Shown: in pieces, positions 32,139 to 45,029 of the stretch
How positions within the stretch are numbered: position 1 is the stretch's first letter
Layout: the number at the start of each line of letters is the position of its first letter
Source of the DNA: Calliopum simillimum
Taxonomy: Eukaryota; Arthropoda; Insecta; Diptera; Lauxaniidae
DNA: 64,000 nucleotides
Assembly: GCA_951812925.1 (NCBI GenBank)
Contig: OX638368.1
Location: forward strand, 66,054,569-66,118,568
Reading direction: 5' to 3'
The notes under the pieces: model-generated
What the model was told of the DNA's origin: nothing
The model's database searches: none
Seen by the model: the letters and a program-made list of their open reading frames with translations, nothing else
Position numbers and translations under genes: made by a program

Positions 32139-33255
32139 TATAACCTCACACCAGGCATTGAAATAAGCTGCAGCAATGCCCTATTTCTGCAGAAATAACT
32201 TCAAATTTGCAGCAATAACCTCAGAATATTGTAAAAAATTTTAAAAAATTGTAATAATAATATTTAGCCAAATTCATACTAGGTACTTTGTTTTTGAGTT
32301 AATCGTTGAAACTAAATACTAATTTTATTTTGCATATAACCGTTGTCTTAGTTGTCTAACCTCCCAATCTGGGCTTAAATGTAGTACTCGGCAACTCTAC
32401 TTTAAACATATTTTTACAAATAGAGGAAAGAAAATTTCACTATAAATTTTCAATTTTAAATTCAATCATTGCCATGATATCTGGTATTTAATATTAATAT
32501 TTAGTATTCAACAAACACTTGAATAAGGCACTAAAAAAATTTTGAAAAAAATTGCAAATAATCAAAAAAAAATTCTGCAGTCATATTATTTTTCTTATTT
32601 CAATCCCTGCTGCACACGAAAAGCATCTTTCTGATTCAACACTTGTTGGTTGAGTTGAAAAAAAATAATCGAAAGTTTTCTGGAGGAAATAACCCCTATC
32701 ACCACCATTACAAAATATATCAATTTCTTCCATTAAAACGTCGGGTAAATTATAAGATTATCTGAGGAGTTATTTTTCAAAAGGGCTTATATCCAAAACG
32801 AAAAGTAATGTCATAATATTAGTTGTCTGATACTTTGTTATAAATTAATAAAATTGGATTCTGTTTTCACAAAAAGTTTATTCAATGGCGTGGAATCAAT
32901 GACATTTAGTTAAAAAAAATCATGTCTATCAACTAACCGATTATTATGCAAATAATGTGTATGACATTACTTTTGCCTCGTTTTGGTTATAAGCCCTTAG
33001 AAAAATCACTCCTCGAGAATAAGTTTTATCTCTACTTTAATGTGATTTTTCTGTAATTTAACAAAAAAAAACTTGCAAAAGAAATCCCGGGATTGGTAGC
33101 ACTAATTCCGGGATTTTCGGGACTGCAAAAAGGCTCGAATCCCTGAAATCCCTAGTACATACATATCGCCCAACTACTACAGTTAATGATGCAGTATTAT
33201 TTGTTATACCATGCTTCATATTGTGTAAAAATTTCATAACAATATCTCTTTCGGA
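32139..33255. other. Non-coding stretch, partly related to the 34-kb tandem repeat
   Basis: About 32805-32910 (AAAAGTTTATTCAATGGCG, TGGAATCAATGACATTT) resembles part of the 362-bp units at 34 kb. No gene seen. Confidence 0.45.
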
Positions 33256-33852
33256 GGTCCATTAAGCTAGCAGAGCGAAAATGCCAGAACTGAAAAAAAA
33301 AAGATGCCATAATTATAGGCTAATTATAGGCTGATTTTGGGCCCAAACGCCGAATTTTTGGCTCTTCATTTAAAAAAAAAAAAGTTTGCTCTGCTAGCTT
33401 AAACTTAAGCTATTTCGAAAAAACACATACGGGACGTATATTGAACTTAAGTATGTAGTCAATAATTATAGGCTAATTATAGGCTATTTAAATGCCCCAT
33501 CGCCAAAAGAAAAGATTTTAATTTAAAAAAAAAATGAACGAAATCAATTTTCTTGAAATTAGGAACTTCGAATAACAACAATTCCAAAGAAGAAGAAAAA
33601 CAACAACAACAACATAAACTACTACAGCAACAACAAATTTACTACTACTAAATACAACAACTGTAGTTTTACATAAAAGTAGGGGTAAGTGGGCAGCCAG
33701 TGGCCGCTGATCAGGATTTAGACCCGTCAGACATCCAACACCGGCTTTGCTAGCAGAGCTAACTTTTTTTAGAAAAATGGAGAACCTAAAATTCGGCGTT
33801 TGGGCATTTTTTTTTTCAGTTCTGCCATTTTCGCTCTACTAGCTTAATGTAC
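33256..33852. mobile_element. 0.6-kb foldback with palindromic arms
   Basis: GTCCATTAAGCTAGCAGAGC ... AAAATGCCAGAACTGAAAAA at the left is inverted at 33795-33852. The left arm is itself a hairpin: AGCTAGCAGAGC near 33265 pairs with GCTCTGCTAGCT near 33395. GCCCAAACGCCGAATTTT occurs in both arms. CAACAACAAC low complexity lies between. Confidence 0.75.
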
Positions 33853-33960
33853 CTCTTTTTCGGTCACCGTTTGAGAACGAAATAACTTTTTCAATTGAAA
33901 ACTTTAAGTGTATGTATTAGGGTGGGCCAAATTGTATGGACGAAATTTTATCGACCTCGG

Positions 33961-34660
33961 CTACCCCCCTATGTGAAAGTTCTTTCAAATCTATGAATAT
34001 TTGCCCAAGGAACTATACCTCTGCGTTCAACTTTAGTTCGGCGTATTATTGATCGAAAATTTTACCTTTCGTTAATATTTTTTTTTATTTTCGTACTAAA
34101 TTTTAAAAATTTTTATAGAGACAAAAGTAATGTCATTATATGATTTGGGTGGTATTCTGTGAGTAATCAATTAAATAGGGTTCTGTTTACATAAAAAGTT
34201 GACTTGATAGTGTGGAATTGATGCTATAGATTTAAAAAGTGATAAGGGCCAAATAGCCGATTATTATGACCGACTTTCAAAATAAACGATTCATATTTTT
34301 GGATGAATTTTTTCAAACAAAACACCAACCTATGCTGAAGGTTCATTCAATTCTATGAATATTTGCCCAATGAACCATACCTCTACGTTCAACTTTAGTT
34401 CAGCGCATTTTCGATTGAATATTTTACCTTGCGTTTAATATTTATTTTTATGCTTAGTTTTCAAAATTCTTATAGAGACAAAAGTAATATCATAATATGT
34501 TTTGGCTGGTATTCTGTCAGTAATCAATAAAATTGGGTTCTGTTTTTACGAAAAGTTTACTTGATAGCGTGGAATTGATTATATTTATTACAAACAATTA
34601 TATCGGTCACATAACCGATTTTAAAATAAACATATTTTTACGTGAATTTTTTCATTTGAG
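33961..34660 (+). repeat. Tandem duplication, ~362-bp unit
   Basis: TCTATGAATATTTGCCCAA at 33990 recurs at 34352. Also colinear: CGTTCAACTTTAGTTC, ATTTTACCTT, TATAGAGACAAAAGTAAT, TGGTATTCTGT and GTGTGGAATTGAT-type. Units are about 80% alike by eye. Confidence 0.75.
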
Positions 34661-34904
34661 TTTTTTCAAAGACTTTAAATTTTTATAATTTTCATCTATT
34701 TTCCAGTCTACTTTCGTTGTTTTATTTATTAAAATGTGTGATCAATTTTATGGAAATTGAACCAAAACTGTGGAAATGTCGTTCCGTTGTATGAAATGAC
34801 AGCACTGTGCGTCGACTGCAATTGAAATTGAAGCGCTTTTGTCTAGATGGGTAAGTAAAGTTTTTTTAAAGCCCTTCCACACTATCTCATATTCTGTGCA
34901 TTTA

Positions 34905-35690
34905 TATTTTTTATGAGCGGCACCTCCTGAGTCAATATAGCCAGGCTGGTTGGTTCAGCGTCTGTGGAAATATTTTTTACAGAAAAACGAAGCAAGATAA
35001 TTCTATGAAAATGAATAAAATCGGTTAACGAACACGCCTTCCACCCTTACAAAAAATATATTCAAAACGCGATTTTATGAGCATTACACACGATACCGCA
35101 ACCAAAACAGACATTGATACTAAGGATAGTAAGTGCAAGCTCTAGGCAAAAAAAAAAGATAAATAAAAAAGAGGGCGTGGTAAGTTTCAAAATAATATTC
35201 TGGAAGTATTTTTAAAGATAATCAAACCAAATTTAATTCAAATACTAAGAATAGTAAATGAAAACTCTAATCAGAAAATTGGTTGCCTCAGACAAGAGGA
35301 CGTGGCACCACCCATATACTCCAAGTTTATAAGATGCTGTAATGCAAGAGTTATTTCAGGTAATGTGACAAAATTTCGCACTAGTATTGGTTAGTGGAAG
35401 CTCTGAAAAAAAACTTGGTGAACTCTAACAAGAGGGCGTAGCACCTCACATACAAGCAACATTTTCAAAACGATATACATATTTCAAGCGTTATTTGAGG
35501 TAATGCAACCAAATTTTGCATATATACTTGTAATAGTCAACGCAAGCACTGAGCAAAAACGAAGTTAATTCCAACATGAAGGCGTGGCATCGCTATTTAA
35601 GCAAAATTTTCAAAATGTAGTGTAGTGCAGGGTATATATTTTTTGGTCAGGCCAAATGTACTACCCTTAATTGTTTGGTTTTAATTTTAA
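34905..35690 (-). repeat. Dispersed GGTGCCACGCC repeat, minus orientation, multi-unit
   Basis: From the right: ATTAAGGGTAGTACATTTGG, CACTACATTTTG, then several degenerate units (GAGGGCGTAGCACCTC, GAGGACGTGGCACCACCC, GAGGGCGTGGTAAG) and AACACGCCTTCCACCC toward the left. The terminal module is reduced to CAGGCTGGTTGG. Confidence 0.7.
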
Positions 35691-36098
35691 CCACCATCTA
35701 AGAAGCTTAATGGTAAGAAACGAAAAATGGTAAAAAAAAATATCTTGAGTCATTTAAAAAAGTGAAATTTTTATTTTTTTTGTCACGAAATTCGTACGGT
35801 TACGAACGTCCCAATAGTGAAAAAATGCTAATTTTATTCAAAACAACAATTTAAAAGCAATTCCAATGATATGGTCATTTAATAATCTTTATTATAATTT
35901 AAGTTTGTAAGAGAATAAAGAATAAATAATATAAACATAGTCAGAATCTTGATATTAAAATTTTAGACCAGTGATAAACAAACTCCATACTCGCTCTTTT
36001 CGTCAATGCATAAAAACTCGTTGAAAGCTTTTATATTTCGCACAAGTTGCAAGTAAGTGACGCAGATCTGCACAACTACACAGTTGAACGCTTAGGGC

Positions 36099-36570
36099 TA
36101 GTTTACATAGACATTCATAATCAAAATAATCATGAATCTTTTTGCTTCATGATTAAAACTATATTTTGTTCACATTCATGTGATTTAAGATTACTAATAC
36201 TATTTTACTACTTTTTTAATGCTATTTATTTTAATACTTTTTTGTATTATTTTTTCATGCGACAAATTCGTGTCAAACAGTGGGTTAATTTTGTTTGGTC
36301 TCTCAAATTTTGTTAGTACTGATTTAAAGATTGCTATTAACCACTTATTTCATCCATCTCGTAGATTTCTTCACGAAAACTGTATTATTTTACTCCCAAA
36401 AGGAACAAATTGTAAAACATTTTACAACACAACTCTGTTTTTGTGAAATATTTCGCAACACAACTATGTTTGATTTCGTGAAGTGGCATCGTTTGCTCAT
36501 TCATTTCATGATAAAAATAATCACCAAATACATATATGATTATTTTGATTATGAATGGCTATGTAAACTA
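36099..36570. mobile_element. 472-bp MITE (TAGTTTACATAG ends)
   Basis: TAGTTTACATAGACATTCAT through AATCAAAATAATCAT is inverted at 36534-36570. Just outside, GGGC and GCCT continue weak symmetry. No ORF with a known domain. Confidence 0.8.
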
Positions 36571-36852
36571 CGCCTTATCTGTGAGTGAATAAATACGTAT
36601 TTCAAATTTTCTTAGAATTTTCCGTAGCAGAAAAGAACGATATGGTCGCGGAAAAATTTGACCTATCCATTGTACATAGATATTTACTAGGGCTGTGCAA
36701 CGAGCCAAACTAGTTCGATCAAACTCAAAAATCATGAGCTTTTCACACAACTGAGTTCGTTTAACTCAGCTCAACTCAGTTCGTGAGTTTTGAGCTGATC
36801 GTTTAATCGATCAGCGAATTCGTTGTGAGCTGATCACTGCTGGGCACCACTA

Positions 36853-36955
36853 CATGCAACTTACTTTTTGTCTCGTTTTATCCTATACGAAAAGATACGC
36901 AAAAAATCCTCTCTTTGATATGAAGCTGCCCTATGGCAACGTTTTGCCCACCACC
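36853..36955. repeat. Diverged copy of the 108-bp MITE
   Basis: TTTTGTCTCGTTTTATCCTA, AAAAGATACGCAAAAAATCC and GTTTTGCCCACCACC match 30870-30945. The left end is altered (GCTGGGCACC). Confidence 0.6.
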
Positions 36956-37712
36956 AAAAAAAAAAACACTTGTCCAATTTTTTTAAAAGAGTTATCCAAT
37001 GATACCAATTTTAATGGGAAACTCCAATTTTTGTTGCGGATGGGTTTTACTTTTAAAAACACGACACTTTTGTCTGAAACATTTCTTTTTATTCATTATT
37101 GACGGCGCTTTAATTCACAAAAAACAATAACACCTTAGCACCTAAAACGTGAAAAAACCTTTTATATAAAAAAAAGAACATTGTCCAATATTTGTAAGTT
37201 TTGTTTGTTATTTTTAATTTTGTTTTTGTCAATTTCAGCACCATCTACATATGCCGAATAAGAAAACATATTTCAGACAAGAGTGTCGTATTTTTGTACA
37301 ATCCGCATCCCCAATGAAAATTGGGGGTTCCCATAGAAATTCTTGGACTGTTCCGGGACTTTTGAGACAACCGATATATCTCATTTGGTAACAAACGATT
37401 GAGAACTGTTTATAGCTATTTTTTGCCCAAAAAAAAAAAAAAATAATAAAAATTCCACACATGGTAACCAGTGTTTACTTGCATAACAATTGTGTGAATA
37501 ATGCCAACTTCAACATAATTATTTTGTGGCAATTAGCAGACAAACGTACATATATTTAATTAAAAGTAAAATTATGAAATGCGTTGTCTCTATTTATCCA
37601 AACGTAATAATAAGGTCATTGCATGCCAAACAATTTCAATGCAATCTCATTAGTATTCGAATCAGCTTTAACGATAATCTTTGACTGTCTATTTGATAAG
37701 AAAAGTGAAACT
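36956..37712. other. Non-coding stretch
   Basis: Nothing recognisable. Confidence 0.35.
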
Positions 37713-38681
37713 ACACAGTAATAAATATGGGTTTAAATTTTCAACTTTTTACGGAATTTAAGGGTTGAAAATTGAATTTGTTATGAAAATCAACATTTTG
37801 AAGTTGACACCCTTTTGTTGATACAAAATTTTGAGAAGAACAAACAAATTTCTAAGTAATTCAACTTATTTGTTGATTTTTTCAACTTTGCGCAGTTAAT
37901 TTATATGAAATGTTTGCTTTTGCAGTAATTTCATGTCACTGTGATTCGCAACCAGTCTATGCTTAAGTGTAAATATATATAGTATGCTTGAAAGTTGTTC
38001 ACAATATTTGCAAAATTAATGACGAGCTAAAATAAGGGTTCTCTATCTGTTGTTATATAGTTTTAGGTAGTTTTAAGATATAGTTTAGTTTTAAGTATAA
38101 AAACAAATAATGAAATTTCCTTTTTTTAAATTTTTTCGGAAAAATTAACTCAATGTAAACAATGTATTTTATAATTTATGTTATGTAGTAGAATAAGATA
38201 TGTATTATTTTTACAAATTTTAAAACCTAATTAAGAAACTCTTAGATAAATACGTGTGTATGTTAAGAAAGAATGTATGTAATGTAATGTAGTATTAAGA
38301 CAAAATGTATTTCAAAGTAATTAAATAAATGGCAATATATATTGTTCACAATATTGGCAAATGCGTCAATGAAGCGACCTTTGGTTGGCTCCCAACGCAA
38401 ACCTTCGCGACATTTTTTTTTTTTTTTGTGGACTTATATATTGAATTTTTATTTGCGTGATTGTTTCGAAAAGTACGGCTTTTCATCGGTTTCGATAAAA
38501 AAATTTTTAGCTCATTACATTTTTTCATACTGTAGGGTTGACAGTTTTTAACTTTTTTAGTACATATTTTCAACTTTTAGTTGACCTCTTTCAACTTTTT
38601 AAGTAAAGAAAATCAAACCACAGAGTTGACACAAATTTCAACTTTTAAGTTGAAAAATTAAACCGAAATTCATTACCGTGT
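37713..38681. mobile_element. ~0.97-kb element with imperfect terminal inverted repeats
   Basis: Left ACACAGTAATAAATATGGGT and right inverse of ACACGGTAATGAATTTCGGT; both arms repeat TTCAACTTTT motifs. No target duplication resolved and no ORF with a known domain. Confidence 0.5.
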
Positions 38682-38914
38682 AACGAAGCATTTGTCAACA
38701 TATGCTTAAGTTTTGCCAGTTAAATGGGAAAATTGAAAACGAAATGCGATGAATGACGTGGAGTGAAAACGAGAAAACAAAAAAGAGAACTGAGACCTCC
38801 TTATTACGAACCGTTGCTCAAAAGTGCAAAAATTACTGTTTTGAAGTCTACTTAAAGCGACTCGTATACAACAAAATATAAAAGCAAATAGCCTGTACTT
38901 TCACCGCTTTTCAG

Positions 38915-39491
38915 CAGAGGTGTGCACACAAGTAACGTAAGGGAGCTAAAATGTTTAATCGGTTGATTAAAAGAGCGAGTTCATGAAATTTCCAAAATGT
39001 AAGTCCAAGCATGCTTGGATGATCGATGACAAAATTAGAATTGCCGTTGTTCGACGATCGCAATGAAAAAGGCTTCAACTGAATTAACTTCAAGCTGTAT
39101 GAAATTGTTGTCGCCATCGAATTTTATTTTTTGAAATTCGTAGAAAAGCAGCGTATGCAATTGTTGTTGCAAATATACGCTCGCCTCACATTTTATTGTT
39201 GTTGTTTACTGATATTCATTTTTTGGTTTCCTACAAAATAATAACAAAAACACATAATATCCACACTAAGGATTGGACTGACACCAGCGAACAAGTAGCG
39301 TGTTAAATACGGCAGGATATTGTACTTTTTGTTGTTGTTGGCTTGTGCTTAGAAAAACTTAACATTTGAAAAACCAAAAACTCAAGCCTTACCTTTGCGA
39401 AGTAAGGCTTCAAAATCAAGTTTATATTGAAGCACAACATTTCTGCTAGTGAGCAAGGTGAAACAATTTTTGCTCCAAGTGCACACCTCTG
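38915..39491. mobile_element. 577-bp hAT-like MITE (CAGAGGTGTGCAC ends)
   Basis: CAGAGGTGTGCAC at 38915 and its inverse at 39479-39491. The CAG start suggests hAT, but no clean 8-bp duplication is seen. The right-end fragment recurs at 7046-7109. Confidence 0.65.
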
Positions 39492-39686
39492 TTTTATTTA
39501 CTAAACAGTGAATATGTATTTAAAAATTTGTGTTATTTTAAAATTAAACAATTTATGGAATTCATACACTCATATTATATGGCTTTTCTTGAAATGTAAG
39601 AATTTAAAATAAAATGAATTTATTTTTTCAAAACATTTATGCCTATGACTGTATGTACACAGGGGTGGCCGTTCATTATGGATAAT

Positions 39687-40897
39687 TACGGTGACCAACC
39701 GTTTTATACAGAACAATTCTGTATTTGAGGCCTCTTGTTCTGTATAATTTTTTAAACTACGAAACGTTCTGTATTTTAGAAGGTGTTCTGTATTTGTTCT
39801 GTGTTTCGCAAAATTGTTATGTGGAGCGATTTCTACAAAAAATCAAATACTAAAAAAAAAAACTAAAATCGAAATATGATTGCCTACGTGCATATAAATA
39901 TCGCACTCAAACACTTAGTTTGAAATGAAAACAGAGTTGTTGGTTACATTGTTTACTTTAATGATAATTTGCTCTAATAATATCAAATGTACATTAGTGT
40001 GGGCAAAATTGTTCGGGTGGAAAAAATATGACCAAGCATCTAACGGAAAATTCGAAGAAAATTTGACTAATAAAAATCAATATCGAGCCCCGATTTTTAA
40101 CGGGAAGATTGTTTTACGACTTTTTTATATTAAAAAGATAACTTCTTTAAAAAACACTATTGTATCGTCTTAAAAGAAATTAATATAATTGGTTTTGTCA
40201 ACTTTCTGAATCTGTTTTTATCTTGATATTTTGAATATATACTCGCATGTTCTCAATTCCGATTTTCATCGGAGTTGAAATGGAATCAATCTTAAGGTGC
40301 TCTGCATTTCAAAAAATAAAATGGAATCGGAATTTTATTGCAATGAATAAAACTAGCTACTGGTTTCAATCCGATTTACTGAAACGTAATTCCGATGTGG
40401 TTTCCAATATCGAAACGCACAGCACCTTAAGATTGACTCCATTCTGACATCGATCGAAATCAGAATTAAAAACATGTCTAACAGTTTTTTTTTTTGAAAA
40501 AAGATAAAAAAAACTAGAGCAAATAATTTTATAATTTGAATCACTTTATTTGGTGCTTTATAACAAATGTTAAAAGTCGTTTTTTTATACAATAGTGTTT
40601 TTTAAAGAAGTTATTTTTTTAGTTTCAAATTTCGTATAAAAACTTCTCGTTAAAAAGCGGGTGCTCGATATTGATCTTAGGCCCATGGTTTATTGGAAAA
40701 ATTTCTTAAGTATTTTCCGTAGATTATGTTCCTACGACGGTTAGTCGTGAGAAAATTTGGCCCAATTTAATGTACATATAGGTACAATATTATAAAAAAT
40801 AAATACAAATTGTTTTCAAGTAGTAAAAATGCATGCCTTTGTTTTTTTTTTTTTTTGAGTTCTGTATTTCAATTTCAAATAAATGGTCACCGTATGG
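39687..40897. mobile_element. Outer inverted-repeat element around a foldback
   Basis: TACGGTGACCA at 39687 and TGGTCACCGTA at 40887-40897, each followed inward by TTCTGTATTT-type repeats. It encloses the foldback at 39989-40777. Confidence 0.5.
39989..40777. mobile_element. 0.79-kb foldback related to the 14.5-kb element
   Basis: TGTACATTAGTGTGGGCAAA and inverse TTTGGCCCAATTTAATGTAC. The arms share TATCGAGC and CGTTAAAAA-type sequence, and the centre AATCTTAAGGTGC / GCACCTTAAGATT at 40289 and 40425. The left TTGTTCGGG corresponds to the 14522 element's end. Confidence 0.7.
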
Positions 40898-40989
40898 TAA
40901 TCGTCAATTGGCTCCAAATTTGGAAAAAAAAATGTTCCCACTCCACTTGAGTAGTAAAAGAATTAAAGTAATTAACACTTAATTTCAAA

Positions 40990-41030
40990 CATACAGTCAT
41001 GGGAAAAATAATTGGGACACTAACTAATTC
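40990..41030 (+). repeat. Possible Tc1-like terminal repeat fragment
   Basis: ACAGTCATGGGAAAAATAAT followed by TGGGACAC resembles Tc1/Bari-type ends; a related ACAGTCATTGGAAAAAAATG occurs at 51296. No transposase or partner end was found. Confidence 0.35.
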
Positions 41031-41269
41031 AAACATAACTCTCCTTTAATTTGAATAAATTAAACAAATATGTCACATCAAATTTTCAATGTGGCAAAGT
41101 CCACACCGTTATCAGAGCAAAAATATTTTGAGTCGTTTGGCTGCTATTGATAATTTTCTGAAGTCAATTCAATTTGGCCAATTTTAAATTTTTTGAAACA
41201 TTGAAGTTCTTAAATATTGATCTTATAACATAAGGAATTTATCAAATGTTCTTTTCCCACTTTTATATA

Positions 41270-41340
41270 GTCACTCTGTCCTTCCGTTTGTAACGCGGAA
41301 GAGACGTGACAGGTATGGAAGAGTATAGATATATATTAGA
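41270..41340 (-). repeat. Dispersed repeat terminal module, fragment
   Basis: CACTCTGTCCTTCCGTTTGT AACGCGGAAG is the inverse of the usual terminal module. Confidence 0.6.
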
Positions 41341-42544
41341 GAGGTTAAATTTTTTTTTTGACTGGTAACATTCAGTTTCGGATTCTACGTTAAATTCTTA
41401 GTTAAAAACTCCTAGGGACCACGTATCAGCGGTGAATTTCGAGGCGCCTTAAAATCGTTTGAAGTTTCGAGTGTTTTTTTTTTTATTGCGAGATTGGGTT
41501 TGAAAATTTAGATCTTCCGAATGATTTTTTGTATTGCTATGATATTGGCACCGTTGGAACGGTGTTGTTGCGTAGTATCAACTAATGGCTAATTTATTGT
41601 AAAATTTCATCTTGTTCAAAAGTAATGACCTTTTGAATGAAGACGTTTGAAAACTTTGTACAAAATGTGACAGAAATGAAATCTTCTGAAAAAAAAAAAA
41701 AATTTTATAGTGCATAAAAAGACCTATCTAACGAGGGTCTACTCATCAAGATACGGTTTGCCATTGCAAAGCTATTACACTTTTGAATGAAGACATATGA
41801 GAATTTTATATTGCACAAAAAGACCTCTCCAATGCAGGGGGTGCTATTAAAGATACGGCTAGCCATTCCAAAGTTATGACATCTTGAATAAAAGCAAATT
41901 CTAGGGTTAGTGTAGTATGAACATATGAAAATTTTTTCTGTTATCTAAGGACTGTCTTGTAGTTTTTCTCCAGCACGTCACATTTTTTTTTATCGATTTT
42001 TGAAGTTTTTATCCACTCACTGTACATGAAAAAAAACAAAAATACCGCATTCTTGTGTTAAATCGATGAATTTAACTATATGATCCTTATATCTGAGGTG
42101 TATCATTGGTGTAACTTATGCAGGATATTGCGGGGAATATATTTCGTCGCCCCCAATTCTCTTTTGCCCCATACGCATGTTGCTGTATTTCGAGAAAATC
42201 AAAAAAGAAAGTTTGAACTTAAAATAAACAAGAATGGTCCGAAAAAGTACCATCGAAATTTAAACAAAAAGAATTTGTTGATTAATTGGCTAACTCAGCG
42301 CAAAATTTCAAAAATGGGACTAAAGTACTTTTCGCGATTTTTGATATTTTTTAAAAACTGTTTTTTTCATGCTTATAGAGCAAACTGGCCTTTAGAAACT
42401 ATGACAATGGAGCAAATAAGAACGTTAGTTTTTTAACTAAACATACATAACAGTGTAAATAGGGCAAACAAATTAAAAACATTATTAATAAATACATGTA
42501 GTAGATATTACTTGTTTCTTTAAATAAAAATTAATAACAAATAG

Positions 42545-43150
42545 TAAGGGTGCTACCATTGGCCTGGCCAAATATTAAATACCCTACACTGCAGAATTTG
42601 AAATTTTCGATTGTATGGGAGGTGGCATGCCTTTTCCGTGTTCGACTAGCTTTTGCTCAGAGCTTTCACTAACTATTCCCAGCATCTGTGCGAAATTTTA
42701 TTACATTTCTTCAAATAACGCTTGCTCTACAGCGTTTTGAAAATTTTGTATGTATGTTAGGTGCCACGCCCTCTTGTTTAAATCAACCAATTTTTTAATC
42801 AGATCTTGAATTTTTTATCATTGGTGGATGAGTTAAATTTGGATTGTTTATATCAAAAAACGCATTCAGTTAAGTATTTTAAAATTTTTGCTTTTATGGG
42901 AGGTACCACATTCTGTTGCCCGAATTCACCTAATTTTTGCTCAAAGCTTGTAACTATTATCCCCTGTATCTGTGTGTATTTTGGTTGCGTTATCGCTAAA
43001 AAGGCGCTTAATATTGAGTTGTGAAATTTTTTTTTTGTATGGCCGGGAGGCGTGTCCGTTGACCGATTTTGCTCATTTTCAATCCTACGAACTAACGTTG
43101 TCGAAGGAGGTGATGCACCAAATTTCATCGAGTTATCTTTCTTAGTTCAT
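42545..43150 (+). repeat. Dispersed GGTGCCACGCC repeat inside a palindrome loop
   Basis: Starts AAGGGTGCTACCATTGGCCT; three units (GGAGGTGGCATGCC, TAGGTGCCACGCCC, GGAGGTACCACATTC), each with GCTCAGAGCTT-like text, and ends in the GGCGTGTCCGTTGACCG segment. No terminal CAGC/CAGA run. Confidence 0.75.
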
Positions 43151-43479
43151 AGGTAATTTTTAAAAGAAAAACGATAATGAAAGTTTTCTAGGTCTATAGA
43201 GCAAATAAGAATTAAGAATTTAAAACTTTTTTTTTTCATAGAAAACTTGCTCCATAAACCAAAAATTGGCTTTTGGAGCAAATAAGAAATAAAAAAATTA
43301 AAAAGCATGGCATATGGAGCAAAGTGGACACTGCATATCTCAGAAACTAAAAGAGATAGATGCATTCTGAGAACAGCGTTAGAAAGATCATGTTTCAAAA
43401 CCTATGGAACAAGTCTTAACTCAAAATGTCAAAAATTGTCGATGGGGCAAAAGAGAACTCAGGCGACGATTTGTAGAAA

Positions 43480-44157
43480 ATTTTAACCCTGTTTAACCCC
43501 CACATGTGGGTAATTTTTGCCCTTTTCTTAAAAAGATACAAAAATGACACTCAAAACTGGGGAATATTGAGTCTGTACGTACTACAGAAATGTTCGTTAT
43601 AAAATTTCACTACTAGTTTCTAAACACAAAAAGGTTGAAATTTAAGCCCAAAATTAAAAAAATCGTTAAAATCAATTTGGACTTTTCACAAGTTTTAAGA
43701 ATTTTTCGTCTTTGGTAATTCTTAGTGACATTTTTTTGTAGGATATTTTTGCAAAATTATTTAACCCATTGTGACTCAGTTTTGGAAAAAGGGGTCAAAA
43801 AGACCCATAAAAGCAGGATATAATAGGTTAATGTGTTCCAGGAAAATGATCCTTGTGTGATTTCGTTATAATCTTGTGAGAACTAAATAGTATTGTCCAA
43901 AATGTAGTTTTAGAGTTTTACAGTGGGGTGAAATTTGGAAAATATTGATCGTTAGAAGTGCTTACTGATTTTAACGATTGTTTTGCTTTCGGGATAAAAT
44001 TTTGCTTTTTTAGTGTTCAGCAACTAGTAGTGAAATTGTATAGCAAATATTTCTGTAGTACATACTGACTCAATATTCACCTATTTTAGCTGTCATTTTT
44101 GTATCTTTTTAAGAAAAGCGCAAAAATGACCCACATGTGGGGGTTGTACAGGGTTAA
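43480..44157. mobile_element. 0.68-kb palindrome (ACCCACATGTGGG ends)
   Basis: CCCCCACATGTGGGTAATTT at the left, inverse at the right (AAAATGACCCACATGTGGGG). Both arms include TCACTACTAGTT and the TATTGAGTCTGTACGTACTAC region inverted. Confidence 0.75.
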
Positions 44158-45029
44158 AATTTTATACAAAAATATTTCACGCAATATCCTGCATAAGTTT
44201 GCTCAACACATGATACACCTCAGATATAAGGATCATATAGTTAAATTCATCGATTTAAAAAAAGAATGCGGTATTTTTGTTTTTTTAATGTACGGTGGAT
44301 AAAAAAACTTTAAAAATCGATTAAAAAAAAATGTGACGTGCTGGAGAAAAACTACGAGACACGGGTATTTTTTTTTAACTTCTATTTTAAGAACTTTTTG
44401 GATTTTCTCATGTGATCCTATTTTTAAGATATCGGTTATTTTCGGTTTTTGGATAAAAAAAAAAGTAGATTCCACTTAATTACGGCCTTTTTAACTTTAT
44501 TTCCCCATCGGATGAGCAATTTTTTATCTATATTTTAGTCCAATCGCCAATTTTTTACGTTTTCCACTTCTCTTGCAAATTGCAAATAAAGAAATGTAAA
44601 CATTACACCCTGTTTTCATATTTTTCATAATTAAAATCATAAAAGGCAGTAACTCCATACAAAAAGATGAAAAATGAAATAGATTTTATAAGAAAGAGAA
44701 GTTGCTGCCTTTTCTGAATAAAATTAAAATTTCGATTTTCTCAAAACTATGAAAAACGAGTTGCGTCTTTTTATAATTTTACGGCAGAAATATCTCAAGA
44801 ACCAACAACTATGGGGTGTTTTTTTAAACCCAATAGAACTTGAAATTGTATAAATAACACAAAAAATTAAATTTTGATGAACATTTTTTTATTATTTGTT
44901 TCAGTATACTCTAGCCCAAGGGTGTCAGCATTTCAAAATTACTGAGCCAAGCGCAGGCAGCGCAGTAAACACAAAATTTTTGCTTTCAATTTCTATCGGG
45001 TAACGAAATTATAAAATTTAATTTAACTC

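Noticed and set aside
40990..41030. Complete Tc1/Bari element
   Set aside because: Only one end-like sequence is present; no partner end or transposase could be found.
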